Source of the DNA: Clostridium_AD sp050717535
Lineage (GTDB): Bacteria; Bacillota; Clostridia; Clostridiales; Clostridiaceae
Assembly: GCF_050717535.1 (NCBI RefSeq)
Contig: NZ_JBOITM010000028.1
Coordinates: 1-64,000 of the forward strand
Length of the DNA stretch: 64,000 nucleotides
Reading direction: 5' to 3'
Part shown: positions 8,517-17,539 of the stretch, one piece after another
Numbering within the stretch: the stretch's first letter is position 1
How the letters are laid out: the number at the start of each line of letters is the position of its first letter
The notes under the pieces: model-generated
The model's database searches: none
Seen by the model: the letters and a program-made list of their open reading frames with translations, nothing else
Told to the model about the DNA's origin: nothing
Translations under genes and position numbers: made by a program

Positions 8517-9338
8517 ATGAAGATTAGAAGGAATATGTTTCTAGAAGTCTCCAACAATAAAATTTTAATAGCTGGATTTTCTAAAAATATTATATTGAAT
8601 AAAGCATTCAATATTGCATTCCAAAATTCATATATAAAGGATATTGCAAATATAAAAGATTTTCAATTACATATAAAAAACAAGAACTTATACGTGCTCG
8701 TTGAAGGGGAAACAGTATATATTAAAATGATGACCTTGCCAACAGTTAAAAAACATCAAATTAACGATATGATTAAAAATGAATTAAGATATTATTATAA
8801 AGACATAGATCATATTGCGTTTACCTATAAGCTTAAAAGTAAAGACAAATTTAATATGGAAATATTAGTTTTTTGCCTTCAGGGAAATAGTTTAGATATT
8901 TTGAAAAATTGCATTGATAATAACATTAATCTAAAAAAAATAAACTTAATTCAATTTTGTTTTAAAAACTATTATTCAGATAAAATCCATGAAAGTGACT
9001 ATATATTGGTTTTTTATTATGATTGTAATTTATATTCTTTAATTTGTTGTGATAATGAAATTGTGGCTAATAATATAATAAGTGTTAATGAGTTAGCTAT
9101 AATAAAGTTTTCATATGTAATGAACGAATTTCTAGAACAGTACAATGATTATGCGCTGCGGTGTAAAAAAATATATTATGCAAATATAAAAGAATTAAAT
9201 GTTAAAGAGTTAGATAGTATTGCATTAGATAATGAAGCAATAGGTATTGAAGAACTTACTTATTTAAAATTACCAAAGGTTATATTAGATAATTTAAAGC
9301 AAGAAGAATTAGTAAAATATATGATAAAAAAAGGATAA
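8517..9338 (+). CDS. PilM-like pilus assembly protein
   Basis: A 273-residue soluble protein with no signal peptide. It is called PilM-like mainly from position: it directly precedes two small single-helix proteins with PilN and PilO topology. The segment YIKMMTLPTVKKHQINDMIKNELRYY resembles the PilM region that recognises membrane partners. Clear actin-type nucleotide motifs could not be picked out by eye, so this may be a reduced or diverged PilM/GspL cytoplasmic domain. AAGAGG precedes the ATG. Confidence 0.6.
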   Translation: MKIRRNMFLEVSNNKILIAGFSKNIILNKAFNIAFQNSYIKDIANIKDFQLHIKNKNLYVLVEGETVYIKMMTLPTVKKHQINDMIKNELRYYYKDIDHIAFTYKLKSKDKFNMEILVFCLQGNSLDILKNCIDNNINLKKINLIQFCFKNYYSDKIHESDYILVFYYDCNLYSLICCDNEIVANNIISVNELAIIKFSYVMNEFLEQYNDYALRCKKIYYANIKELNVKELDSIALDNEAIGIEELTYLKLPKVILDNLKQEELVKYMIKKG

Positions 9339-9344
9339 AATGCT

Positions 9345-9791
9345 ATGAAAAAGAAAACCTTCATTCCAAGTTGGTACGAAGATAAAAAAAATGAAATAAT
9401 ATATAAAAGAACTAAAACTTGCATTATGATAATTATAATAGCAAACATAATTTTGTTTGGTTTTATTCTTAATATATCCCATAGAGCAGATAGTATACAG
9501 GTGTATAATGCTAGTAAAAATAATAATATTGGTGTTTTGAGTACTGATATTGTGGATATAGTCACTATTGAAAAATATAAAGAATTGAGTAGCTTTTTAG
9601 AGGTGAATAATCTGAATTTCAAAAATATTAATATAAGCAAAAAAAGTCTGGAAATAGACATGGAAGTTAAAAGTTATGATGAATATATCATTGCAATAAG
9701 ATGCATAGAAAATCACTATTCTATAAAGGAACTAACTCCAAGTAATAAAAATGGCGAAAAGTACAACTTCAAAATTATAATAGAGGTATAA
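9345..9791 (+). CDS. PilN-like membrane protein of the pilus alignment complex
   Basis: A 148-residue protein with a basic cytoplasmic N-terminus (about 25 residues, including FIPSWYEDKK), one membrane helix (CIMIIIIANIILFGFIL) and an extracytoplasmic domain with a ferredoxin-like alternation of strands and helices. This is PilN/GspL-C topology. It starts 6 bases after the PilM-like gene and ends 2 bases before the PilO-like gene. Confidence 0.6.
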   Translation: MKKKTFIPSWYEDKKNEIIYKRTKTCIMIIIIANIILFGFILNISHRADSIQVYNASKNNNIGVLSTDIVDIVTIEKYKELSSFLEVNNLNFKNINISKKSLEIDMEVKSYDEYIIAIRCIENHYSIKELTPSNKNGEKYNFKIIIEV

Positions 9792-9793
9792 AA

Positions 9794-10198
9794 ATGTATA
9801 AAACCAGGCAACTTAAAATAATATTAGCTTTTTTACTCATGATAATGATGATTTTATCTTTCAAGCTTATTTCTGTGAAGGATAAATTTTTTCTAAATAA
9901 AAACCAAAATTATCATAGTATTAAAGTAGATGGTAATATTAAAAATATAGAAAAATATGGATATAGTGATATTTTAGAAATTTTAAGAAAAAACATGAAT
10001 TTTGATGTGAAATCTATAAACATGCTAGAACATGAGAAATGCAATGTTCAAGTAGATTACATAGGTGATATAAAATTGCTATATGATTCCCTTAATTCAT
10101 TAAAAGAAAACAAAAATTTTTCAGGAATAAATAGTATTAACATTAACAAGGATGTAAATACTATAAATATAAGTATTGATTTTAAAAAAAACAAGTAA
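9794..10198 (+). CDS. PilO-like membrane protein of the pilus alignment complex
   Basis: A 134-residue protein with a short basic N-terminus, one membrane helix (IILAFLLMIMMILSFKLI) and a small extracytoplasmic domain. Last gene of the pilus operon, in the position of PilO/GspM. Assignment rests on topology and order, not on clear sequence motifs. No secretin is expected in a Gram-positive cell and none is present. Confidence 0.55.
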   Translation: MYKTRQLKIILAFLLMIMMILSFKLISVKDKFFLNKNQNYHSIKVDGNIKNIEKYGYSDILEILRKNMNFDVKSINMLEHEKCNVQVDYIGDIKLLYDSLNSLKENKNFSGINSININKDVNTINISIDFKKNK

Positions 10199-10544
10199 AT
10201 TAACTATTTTTTTATGAAGATATATGGATTTTAAGTCTTAGAAAAATATAAATAAAAATATTATTCAAATAATGCATAATTATATTTGCAAATGTCATTG
10301 AGTTTTGATAAAATAACATTGTTACTCTGTAATGTTTGCATTTACTTGCATATATTGTGGCAACAAGTGCTATAATTAAGATAAATGTAATTGATACAGT
10401 AGCGCTAGCGAACTTAAAAAATTAATTCTAAATATATAATTAGGCGGATACAATACAACTGCAGAAATAGGTATTGATTTACCTAATAAGGTTACAATAT
10501 AAATGGGTTAATTGAATTATGAATGAATTTTGGAGGGATACTTA
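10199..10544 (+). promoter_or_regulatory. intergenic region upstream of efp with a probable promoter
   Basis: This 346-base AT-rich gap holds a TATAAT hexamer at 10371-10376, with only a weak -35 (TTGCAT at 19 bases). It continues into a leader of about 160 bases containing a small TAGGTA/TACCTA hairpin before the TGGAGGG site of efp. No gene, known riboswitch or terminator for the pilus operon was recognised. Confidence 0.4.
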
Positions 10545-11105
10545 ATGATATCAGCAGGAGACATAAGAAAAGGTACTACGTTTGATGAAGGTGGACAAGT
10601 TTATACAGTAATAGAGTTTTTACATGTAAAACCTGGTAAGGGAGCTGCTTTTGTTAGAACTAAATTAAGAAATGTTATAAATCAAGGGGTTACAGAAAAG
10701 ACATTTAACCCAACTACAAAATTGCAAGAAGCAGTTATAGAAAGAAAAGAAATGCAGTATTTATATTCAGCTGAAGGATTATACTACTTCATGGATCAAG
10801 AAACATTTGAACAAATACCACTTAACTACGAAAAAGTTGAAGATGCTATAAAATATTTAAAAGAAAATATGTTTGCTATAATAAAATTCTATAAGGATGA
10901 GGCTTTTTCAGTAGAAGCTCCAAATTTTGTAGAACTAGTTATAACTGCTACTGAACCTGGTGTTCGTGGCAATACATCATCAAGTGTAACAAAACCAGCC
11001 ACTGTAGAAACAGGAGCAATAATACAAGTTCCAATGTTCGTTAATGAAGGTGAAACTATAAGAATAGATACTAGAAATGGCGATTATATGGAAAGAGTAA
11101 GCTAA
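10545..11105 (+). CDS. efp: translation elongation factor P
   Basis: A 186-residue, three-domain OB/KOW-type protein that binds between the P and E sites and relieves ribosome stalling at polyproline stretches. The N-terminal KOW domain ends in the loop HVKPGKGAAFVRTK, whose Lys is the residue modified or presented at the peptidyl centre. The C-terminus carries GDYMERVS, as in most bacterial EF-P. An in-frame upstream ATG was rejected because TGGAGGG lies at 10531-10537, directly before the ATG used here. The gene has its own promoter region and terminator, and precedes spoIIIA as in many Firmicutes. Confidence 0.97.
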   Translation: MISAGDIRKGTTFDEGGQVYTVIEFLHVKPGKGAAFVRTKLRNVINQGVTEKTFNPTTKLQEAVIERKEMQYLYSAEGLYYFMDQETFEQIPLNYEKVEDAIKYLKENMFAIIKFYKDEAFSVEAPNFVELVITATEPGVRGNTSSSVTKPATVETGAIIQVPMFVNEGETIRIDTRNGDYMERVS

Positions 11106-11122
11106 AAATAAGTAAGTTATAT

Positions 11123-11154
11123 AAAAAAAAGAACCAATTTGGTTCTTTTTTTTT
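11123..11154 (+). terminator. efp terminator
   Basis: GAACCAATTTGGTTC forms a compact hairpin followed by a run of nine T, with matching A-run upstream. Confidence 0.9.
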
Positions 11155-11228
11155 ATTCTTTTTTTGGTTGTTACCACATATATTATTTAAAGTGAATTCC
11201 ATTTAACTAAAAAAATTAGATTTATATG

Positions 11229-11257
11229 GAATATTTCACTAGGTTTCAAAATAGAAA
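11229..11257 (+). promoter_or_regulatory. candidate SigE-type promoter of the spoIIIA operon
   Basis: GAATATTT matches the Bacillus SigE -35 consensus (KMATATTT) exactly. It is followed after 13 bases by AATAGAAA, a partial match to the -10 (CATACAnT). The position just before spoIIIAA and the known SigE dependence of spoIIIA in spore formers support the call. Confidence 0.55.
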
Positions 11258-11280
11258 TGATATATGAGAGGGTGAGAAAA

Positions 11281-12201
11281 ATGTTAGTTACAAAAGATTT
11301 ATTTGAAATATTACCAAAAAATATTAGGACTAAATTGGAACAAGTTGACAATATATACGAACTTGAAGAACTTAGAATAAAAGTAAACAAGCCTCTATTT
11401 ATTCACATTGGTAGTAAAGAAGAAATATGGGATTATATCGCAACTACCGAGGATATAAAATATATAATGCAGAGAATAAGTAATTATTCAATATATGCCT
11501 TTGAAGATGAAATAAGACAGGGATATATTACTATAAAAGGTGGACATAGAGTTGGACTATGCGGAATATGTGTTATTGAAAATAATAGCATAAAAACTAT
11601 CAAGGATATTTCATCTATAAATATAAGAGCATGTAAAGAAATTATAGGTTGTGCTGATAAGGTAATGCCTTATATTATGTGCAATAATTCAGTACACAAT
11701 ACAATTATTATATCGCCACCTAAATGCGGAAAAACAACACTACTTAGAGATATTACCCGGCAATTATCTCAGGGGGATAAAAATAAAAATTTCCATGGCA
11801 AAAATGTTTCCATAATTGATGAGAGGTCAGAAATAGCAGGTTCTTTTAAAGGAATACCACAAATGGACGTCGGAATACGTACAGATGTACTAGATAATTG
11901 TCCTAAGAGTGAAGGAATTATGATGGCAATTAGGAGCATGTCACCTGAGGTAATAGTTTGTGATGAGATTGGCACTCAAAAGGATATGGAAAGCATTTTA
12001 ATGGCATTAAATTCTGGGATTAGTTTAATTACAACTATTCATGGTTTTGGAATTGAAGATTTGTATAAAAGATTAGTGTTTAAAGATATTGTGGAAAATT
12101 ACGTATTTTCAAGAGCCATAGTGCTTAGTAATAAAAGTGGAATTGGAACAATAGAATGTATTTATGATTTTACTGTGGGTAAAGATTTGTGGAGGTCATA
12201 A
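11281..12201 (+). CDS. spoIIIAA: stage III sporulation protein AA, secretion-type ATPase
   Basis: A 306-residue AAA/secretion ATPase of the SpoIIIA-SpoIIQ channel that links mother cell and forespore during engulfment. The nucleotide site shows Walker A SPPKCGKTTLLRD, SIIDERSEI and a Walker B stretch with EVIVCDEIGTQKD, followed by TTIHG. Length equals B. subtilis SpoIIIAA (about 307). The ATG at 11281 follows GAGGGTG, and the eight upstream in-frame codons are leader. First gene of a complete spoIIIAA-AH operon. Confidence 0.96.
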   Translation: MLVTKDLFEILPKNIRTKLEQVDNIYELEELRIKVNKPLFIHIGSKEEIWDYIATTEDIKYIMQRISNYSIYAFEDEIRQGYITIKGGHRVGLCGICVIENNSIKTIKDISSINIRACKEIIGCADKVMPYIMCNNSVHNTIIISPPKCGKTTLLRDITRQLSQGDKNKNFHGKNVSIIDERSEIAGSFKGIPQMDVGIRTDVLDNCPKSEGIMMAIRSMSPEVIVCDEIGTQKDMESILMALNSGISLITTIHGFGIEDLYKRLVFKDIVENYVFSRAIVLSNKSGIGTIECIYDFTVGKDLWRS

Positions 12202-12202
12202 T

Positions 12203-12721
12203 ATGATTAAAATAATAGGATGCGTGGTGATATTAGGTGCTTCAACATTGATTGGAATTGTATACAGTCAGCGGCTTAAATATAGAGTTTTTCAGTTAAC
12301 TGAAGTTCAAAGAGCAGTATATCAACTTCAAAATGAAATAACTTATGTACATACCCTTTTGCCAGATGCTTTTAAAAGCATAGCGCATAAAAGTAAAGAG
12401 CCTATAAAAGAACTTTTTAATAAAACTAGTGAATTATTATCTGACAATGATTATGAGAATGTTTATGAGGCAGTAAATAGTGCAATGGATACAGTGAAAA
12501 GTAGATTATATCTAAATTCTGATGATATAAATGTTATTTTGGATTTATCTAAAACTTTGGGAGAGTCAGATATTGAAGGGCAAAATAGTATATTTGAACT
12601 TACCATAGGAAATTTAAAAAAACAAATTAAAATATCAGAAGATTTTATGAATAAGAATTCAAAAATGTATAGATATTTAGGTTTTTCGTTTGGAGCAATG
12701 TTGGCATTAGCATTAATATAG
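12203..12721 (+). CDS. spoIIIAB: stage III sporulation protein AB
   Basis: A 172-residue GspF-like membrane protein, the platform component of the SpoIIIA complex. It has an N-terminal helix (CVVILGASTLIGIVY), a helical cytoplasmic region starting RLKYRVFQLTEVQRAVYQLQNEI, and a C-terminal hydrophobic end. The start at 12203 is set by GGAGG, which overlaps the end of spoIIIAA. A longer upstream reading lacks a ribosome binding site. Confidence 0.94.
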   Translation: MIKIIGCVVILGASTLIGIVYSQRLKYRVFQLTEVQRAVYQLQNEITYVHTLLPDAFKSIAHKSKEPIKELFNKTSELLSDNDYENVYEAVNSAMDTVKSRLYLNSDDINVILDLSKTLGESDIEGQNSIFELTIGNLKKQIKISEDFMNKNSKMYRYLGFSFGAMLALALI

Positions 12722-12737
12722 GGAGGAGGTTTTTAAA

Positions 12738-12935
12738 GTGTTAGATGTTAGTTTGCTGTTCAAAATAGGGGCAACAGGTATTCTGATTATTATTATTGAT
12801 AAGATTTTAAAAAGTGGAGGAAAGGATGACATTGCTGTGGTTGCAAATTTAGCTGGAGTAATATTAATTCTTATGATGGTTATAAACCTAGTTAGCAAAC
12901 TATTTACTTCTGTAAAAACTTTGTTTCAGTTTTAA
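12738..12935 (+). CDS. spoIIIAC: stage III sporulation protein AC
   Basis: A 65-residue protein with two membrane helices (LLFKIGATGILIIII and VVANLAGVILILMMVINLV), the standard size of SpoIIIAC. GTG start, 8 bases after GGGAGGAGG. Member of the mother-cell SpoIIIA channel. Confidence 0.94.
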   Translation: MLDVSLLFKIGATGILIIIIDKILKSGGKDDIAVVANLAGVILILMMVINLVSKLFTSVKTLFQF

Positions 12936-12951
12936 AACAGGGGGTGGCATT

Positions 12952-13335
12952 ATGGAAATAATTAAAATTGTGGCCTTTGCTTTTATGGCACTATTTATCG
13001 TGCTTATATTTAAAGGCAGAAGAGATGATTTAGCTATTCAAGTTAGTATTGCAGCAGGAATATTGATTTTTTTATTTATGATAAACAAACTTACTATAAT
13101 AATGAGTTTTTTGCAAACACTAGCAAACAGAGCAAATATTGATGTTGTGTATTTAAACACAGTTTTTAAAATACTTGGCATTGCCTATTTGGCTTCCTTT
13201 TGTAGTGAGATTTGCAGGGATGCTGGTGAGAATAGTATTGCAGCTAAAGTTGAATTTGCAGGGAAAATATTAATACTAGTTTTGGCAATACCAATCCTTA
13301 TGGCAGTGATGCAATCTATTTTAAAAATAATGTAG
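12952..13335 (+). CDS. spoIIIAD: stage III sporulation protein AD
   Basis: A 127-residue membrane protein homologous to SpoIIIAC with an added C-terminal half containing CRDAGENSIAAKVEFAGK, the conserved family segment. Four helices are visible. GGGGGTGG precedes the ATG. Confidence 0.95.
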   Translation: MEIIKIVAFAFMALFIVLIFKGRRDDLAIQVSIAAGILIFLFMINKLTIIMSFLQTLANRANIDVVYLNTVFKILGIAYLASFCSEICRDAGENSIAAKVEFAGKILILVLAIPILMAVMQSILKIM

Positions 13336-13344
13336 AGGTATAAT

Positions 13345-14493
13345 ATGAAAAAAATAATATTAATTTTATTGATTTTAATATGTTTACCAATTGGTGTACA
13401 GGCTACCCAAGTAAGTGAAATAGGAACAAAAGAACAAATGGAAATAAATAATTTGTATGATTATATTACTAATATAAAGACTAAATATGAAATATTTAAC
13501 GATATGCAGCCCAAAGCCTTTGTTCAGGAATTTATGAAAACTGGTGAAAATGGTTTTACTTTTAAGAAAATGTCTACGTATCTTATTGCCTTCACTTTTA
13601 AAGAAGTTATTGCATCTATGGAGTTAATTGGAAGTCTCATGATTATTGCTATTGTTTGTGCATTGCTCCATAATCTTCAAAGTGCATTTAGTAAAGAGAG
13701 CTTGTCGAGTATTGCATACTTTGCTTGTTATGGTGTAATGATTATTTTGATAACTAAAAGTTTTTATGTAGGTGTAGAGCTAGCTAGAAACACTATCCTT
13801 AATATGACAGATTTTATGGCAGCACTTATTCCAGTTCTTATGATGCTGCTGGCCAGTGTGGGAGGGTTCGCAGAAGCCACACTGCTGGACCCTGTAATAA
13901 TGGGTTTTGCCACTATAAGTTCTAGAATTTATATAGATATTCTCATTCCTATAATATTTATGAGCTTCGTACTACAATTTGTTAATAATATATCTAGTGA
14001 TTATAAAATAGAAAATTTAACAAAACTTTTAAAACAAATTGCTATTTGGGTTCAGGGGATAGTTATGACGGTATTTATTGCAGTAATTACAGTAAGGAGC
14101 ATAGCTGCAAAAACTATAGATCAAGTTACTATAAAAACAGCAAAATTTGCAGTAGATACCTTTGTACCTGTAGTTGGGAAAGCACTGTCTGATGCAATTT
14201 CAACGGTAGCAGGATACTCACTGCTTCTAAAGAATGCCATAAGTGGGCTAGGCCTTATTATTCTTATAGTAATAGTACTATTTCCTATTATAAAACTGTT
14301 AATTATGGCTTTCATGTATAAATTGGCAGCTGCACTAATTGAACCTATAAGTGACCGTCGCACTGTAGATTGCATAAATTCAGTAGGGGATTCTATTATT
14401 CTCTTAATGTCTTGTGTAATATCCGTAAGTATAATGTTTTTCATAATGGTTGCAATAGTAGCTTCCACTGGGAAAAGTATAATGATGGGCTAA
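13345..14493 (+). CDS. spoIIIAE: stage III sporulation protein AE
   Basis: A 382-residue polytopic membrane protein with an N-terminal signal peptide (KKIILILLILICLPIGVQA) and about seven later helices. It contains the family segments MLLASVGGFAEATLLDP and PVVGKALSDAISTVAGYS. It is thought to contribute to the channel or transporter-like core of the SpoIIIA machine. It is preceded by AGAGGTATAAT and sits in the invariant position between AD and AF. Confidence 0.95.
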   Translation: MKKIILILLILICLPIGVQATQVSEIGTKEQMEINNLYDYITNIKTKYEIFNDMQPKAFVQEFMKTGENGFTFKKMSTYLIAFTFKEVIASMELIGSLMIIAIVCALLHNLQSAFSKESLSSIAYFACYGVMIILITKSFYVGVELARNTILNMTDFMAALIPVLMMLLASVGGFAEATLLDPVIMGFATISSRIYIDILIPIIFMSFVLQFVNNISSDYKIENLTKLLKQIAIWVQGIVMTVFIAVITVRSIAAKTIDQVTIKTAKFAVDTFVPVVGKALSDAISTVAGYSLLLKNAISGLGLIILIVIVLFPIIKLLIMAFMYKLAAALIEPISDRRTVDCINSVGDSIILLMSCVISVSIMFFIMVAIVASTGKSIMMG

Positions 14494-14546
14494 AGTGACG
14501 GTTAATAGTCCATGCCATATGGAAAATCAAAAAAGGGGGTGATAAT

Positions 14547-15140
14547 TTGATAGATGTATTGAAGGTCTGGATAACCAACATTACTGTTGCTATATTTTTT
14601 ATTACTGCGGTAGAAATGATTTTGCCAGATAATAACATGAAAAAATATGCAAAGTTTGTATTAGGATTGATGCTAATTGTAGTAATAATAAACCCAATAA
14701 TAAAGATTTTTAATAAGGACTTTGATTTATACTCTTATACAAATAAGGCAACAAGTTATATGGAGTCAAGTAACTCAGTAACAGATGTTAAAAAGTATAA
14801 GGATATTAACATACTAAATACTACAGAGAATTTTAAAAAAAATTTAGAAGATCAATGTATTATAAATTTGCAAGAGGCTTATCCAGAAAATCAGTACAAT
14901 GCTGACATAGGAATAAATTATGATGAAAAAAATAAAGTATTTAATATTAATAGGGTTGAAATTGAAATTTTAGACAAAGGGGTTAAAAGTATTAAAAAAA
15001 TAGAAATTAATACTAAGAGTGTGAATGCAACTAAAGAAAATATTTTGGGTGGAGAAGATGGGGAAAAAATAAAGAGGCTTTTAAGTAGCAAATTTAAAAT
15101 ATCTAGTAAAATCATAACTGTTTATAAAGTGAGTTCTTAA
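14547..15140 (+). CDS. spoIIIAF: stage III sporulation protein AF
   Basis: A 197-residue protein with two N-terminal membrane helices (ITNITVAIFFITAVEMIL and FVLGLMLIVVIINPI) joined by the conserved PDNNMKKYAKFVLG segment, then a ring-building-motif-like soluble domain. The start is TTG, with AAGGGGGTG before it. Component of the SpoIIIA channel. Confidence 0.92.
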   Translation: MIDVLKVWITNITVAIFFITAVEMILPDNNMKKYAKFVLGLMLIVVIINPIIKIFNKDFDLYSYTNKATSYMESSNSVTDVKKYKDINILNTTENFKKNLEDQCIINLQEAYPENQYNADIGINYDEKNKVFNINRVEIEILDKGVKSIKKIEINTKSVNATKENILGGEDGEKIKRLLSSKFKISSKIITVYKVSS

Positions 15141-15202
15141 AACCTATGACTATTAATTAGTGTAGCAATAGGATTAAAAATAATGAATGAAGGAGGAGCG
15201 CT

Positions 15203-15853
15203 ATGAATAATGATAATTTACTTAGTAAAATTACTGAGTTTATTAAAACAAAATTAAATAGTGGTGATGACAAAAAGAGCAATACTAATAGTAAAAAATC
15301 TGACAAACTATTAGGGAATTTGGTACTTCTGATTTTAGTTGCAGTTGTAATAGTTTTAGCCAGTAGCTTTTTCAAAACACCAAAGACGGTTGCAACGGTG
15401 GCAGACGAAACGCAAAATGATAAACTTGCAGTGGAAAATAACATTACTGGATTAACTGATTATGAATCACAATTAGAAAACAAGCTTAAATCAACACTTG
15501 AAAAAATTTCGGGAGTTGGAAAAGTACAATTGATGATATATTTTGAGAGTGGTGAAGAAAGTGTTCCTGCAGTGAATATCAATGATTCTGAAAGTCTTAC
15601 AGTAGAAAATGATACTGGAGGAGGGAAAAGGAATATCACTCAAAAAAATGACGGAAGAACTGTGGTTATGTCCAATAATGGAAGTGCAAATGAGCCACTA
15701 ATTGTAAAAACAGTCAAGCCCACTATTACTGGAGTGTGTGTTGTGGCGGAGGGATCAGTGGAAAAGGTTACTGAACTTAGGATTAGACAGGCAGTAATTA
15801 ATTTATTTAATTTGCCTGAAAACAAAGTTAATGTATATCCTATGAATAATTAG
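15203..15853 (+). CDS. spoIIIAG: stage III sporulation protein AG
   Basis: A 216-residue, single-pass protein that forms the large ring of the mother cell-forespore channel. It has a cytoplasmic N-terminus, a helix LVLLILVAVVIVLASSFF, then the ring-building domain beginning YESQLENKLKSTLEKISGVGKVQLMI, with an inserted segment around ENDTGGGKRN. The C-terminus has TGVCVVAEGS and a ring-forming helix with LRIRQAVINLF. Strong GGAGGAGCGCT site. Confidence 0.94.
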   Translation: MNNDNLLSKITEFIKTKLNSGDDKKSNTNSKKSDKLLGNLVLLILVAVVIVLASSFFKTPKTVATVADETQNDKLAVENNITGLTDYESQLENKLKSTLEKISGVGKVQLMIYFESGEESVPAVNINDSESLTVENDTGGGKRNITQKNDGRTVVMSNNGSANEPLIVKTVKPTITGVCVVAEGSVEKVTELRIRQAVINLFNLPENKVNVYPMNN

Positions 15854-15905
15854 CATATAATTTCTTAGATAGAATTTCTTAGAAAAGTTGATGGGGGGAA
15901 ATATT

Positions 15906-16409
15906 ATGAATAAAAAACAATCTGGTATAATTGTTACGTTGGTGGTACTTATAGTGTTTGCAGGCTATCTTGCAACAAAAGTAAATGGACCATTATATGT
16001 AAATGACATTGGTTTTGGTAAAGACGAGAGTGCAATATCTTTAAAACAAAGCAAAAGTTCTTCAACCTATTTTACGGAAGCAATATTAATAAGAAATCAA
16101 CAAAATAACAGTACTCTTCAAACAATTAAGGAAATAATTGATGATAAAAATACTTCAGAGCAGCAAAAGGATGCTGCAAATTCTCAATACCTAAGCATAG
16201 CAGTGGCTAACCAAAATGAATCAGACATTGAACTTGCTATAAAAGCCCAAGGATTTGAAGAAGCATTGTGCAGTATAGCAGATGACAAGGTAGATGTATT
16301 AGTTAAAACTGCAAAAAAAGAACTTTCAAAAGAAGAACTTCGTGCAATTCAAGATGTTGTTATGAGTAAAACAAAATTAGAAAACATTGTAGTTAGCATT
16401 AAAGAATAA
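15906..16409 (+). CDS. spoIIIAH: stage III sporulation protein AH
   Basis: A 167-residue, single-pass protein whose extracellular domain docks with forespore SpoIIQ across the intermembrane space. Start MNKKQSGIIVTLVVL at 15906 is placed after GGGGGG. The family ring-building part includes QNESDIELAIKAQGFEEALCSI near the C-terminus. It ends the spoIIIA operon; a separate vegetative-type promoter follows. Confidence 0.93.
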   Translation: MNKKQSGIIVTLVVLIVFAGYLATKVNGPLYVNDIGFGKDESAISLKQSKSSSTYFTEAILIRNQQNNSTLQTIKEIIDDKNTSEQQKDAANSQYLSIAVANQNESDIELAIKAQGFEEALCSIADDKVDVLVKTAKKELSKEELRAIQDVVMSKTKLENIVVSIKE

Positions 16410-16412
16410 TAA

Positions 16413-16441
16413 TTGTAAATCAAATATTTATCTGCTATAAT
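16413..16441 (+). promoter_or_regulatory. SigA-type promoter for asp23-nusB
   Basis: TTGTAA and TATAAT are separated by exactly 17 bases. The -10 lies in a small TGCTATA/TATAGCA hairpin. This separates the housekeeping asp23-nusB unit from the sporulation operon upstream. Confidence 0.7.
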
Positions 16442-16490
16442 AAATATAGCATTAACATGTTTTACCTAAGCTAAACAAGGGGGTACTAAT

Positions 16491-16880
16491 ATGGAAGATA
16501 AAATTTTAAATGAAACAGATATGGGTATTGTTAAGATATCTGAGGATGTAGTTAGTGTCATAGCTGGACTCGCTGTTGCTGAAATACAGGGAATCGTTGG
16601 AATGAGCGCTAGTCTAGTTGGTGGAATAACTCAAATATTAAGTGGAAAGAAAAATTTATCTAAAGGCGTTAAAGTCAATGTAGGGGAAAATAGTGCAGTA
16701 ATTGATTTACACGTTGTAGTTGAATATGGTGTTAAAATTCCAGAAGTTACAGAAAAAGCGCAAATTAATGTAAAAAAATCTGTAGAGCTTATGACGGGAC
16801 TTGCAGTATCGGCAGTAAATGTGTATGTACAAAATGTTGTACTACCTAAAACAGAAGAGGTAGAGGAAATAGAAGCATAG
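16491..16880 (+). CDS. Asp23/Gls24 family envelope stress protein
   Basis: A 129-residue Asp23 (DUF322) protein, the YqhY type found beside accBC or nusB in Firmicutes. Family landmarks are GIVKISEDVVSVIAGLAVAE, the basic segment after GVKVNVGENSAVIDLHVVVEYG, and the acidic tail. These cytosolic proteins associate with the membrane, and some modulate fatty-acid synthesis; the exact role here is unknown. GGGGGT precedes the ATG. Confidence 0.92.
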   Translation: MEDKILNETDMGIVKISEDVVSVIAGLAVAEIQGIVGMSASLVGGITQILSGKKNLSKGVKVNVGENSAVIDLHVVVEYGVKIPEVTEKAQINVKKSVELMTGLAVSAVNVYVQNVVLPKTEEVEEIEA

Positions 16881-16884
16881 GAGT

Positions 16885-16912
16885 AAACACCCTCTCTAAT
16901 CAGAGGGTGTTT
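16885..16912 (+). terminator. hairpin between asp23 and nusB
   Basis: AAACACCCTCT pairs perfectly with AGAGGGTGTTT over a six-base loop. The T-run is short (TTT then CC), so it probably attenuates rather than fully stops transcription into nusB. Confidence 0.6.
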
Positions 16913-16970
16913 CCACGTTAAAGATATGTGCATAATTTAGGATGGAAAAATCATACAAGGAGGATAACTA

Positions 16971-17366
16971 ATGAATAGAAGAAAGTCAAGAGAAACAGCA
17001 ATGAAATTACTTTTCGAAATGTCAATAAACAAAGAGAAGTATGAGGATATAATTGAAAATTTCAAAGAGTGTACAGATGTAGATTTAACAGAACTGGATA
17101 TGTCATATATTACTAAGGTGCTAGCCGGAATTAATGAAAATGGCGTGGAAATTGATAAGAATATTGAAAAGTACTTAATTAAGTGGAAATTGGATAGGTT
17201 ATCAAAAATGAATCTAGCGATTTTAAGAATTTGTACATATGAAATATTATTTGAGGAAGAAATACCAGGTGTTGTTTCAGTGAACGAGGGAATAGAACTT
17301 GCTAAAAAATACGGTGAAGATAGTTCGCCAGCTTTTATAAATGGTATTTTAGCAAAAATGATATAG
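16971..17366 (+). CDS. nusB: transcription antitermination factor NusB
   Basis: A 131-residue all-helical RNA-binding protein of the rrn antitermination complex with NusE/S10. It starts MNRRKSRETAMKLLFEM and contains the family segments NLAILRICTYEILFEEEIPGVV and VNEGIELAKKYGEDSSPAFINGIL. An AAGGAGG site precedes the ATG, and a strong terminator follows. Confidence 0.96.
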   Translation: MNRRKSRETAMKLLFEMSINKEKYEDIIENFKECTDVDLTELDMSYITKVLAGINENGVEIDKNIEKYLIKWKLDRLSKMNLAILRICTYEILFEEEIPGVVSVNEGIELAKKYGEDSSPAFINGILAKMI

Positions 17367-17420
17367 AATATGTACTTAAATGTTAGCGAAGTTCACATTA
17401 TTTGTAATATAGGTAGCTTG

Positions 17421-17456
17421 AAAATAGACTAGATAGTATGCTAGTCTATTTTATTA
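17421..17456 (+). terminator. nusB terminator
   Basis: AAAATAGACTAG and CTAGTCTATTTT form a perfect 12-bp stem ending in TTATTA. Confidence 0.85.
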
Positions 17457-17539
17457 CTATAAAAGAGGAATTTTGAAATTATGGCTTAAGTCTCTTATAC
17501 TTATTAATCTATTAAATCATCATCTGCGATGCTGCAATA

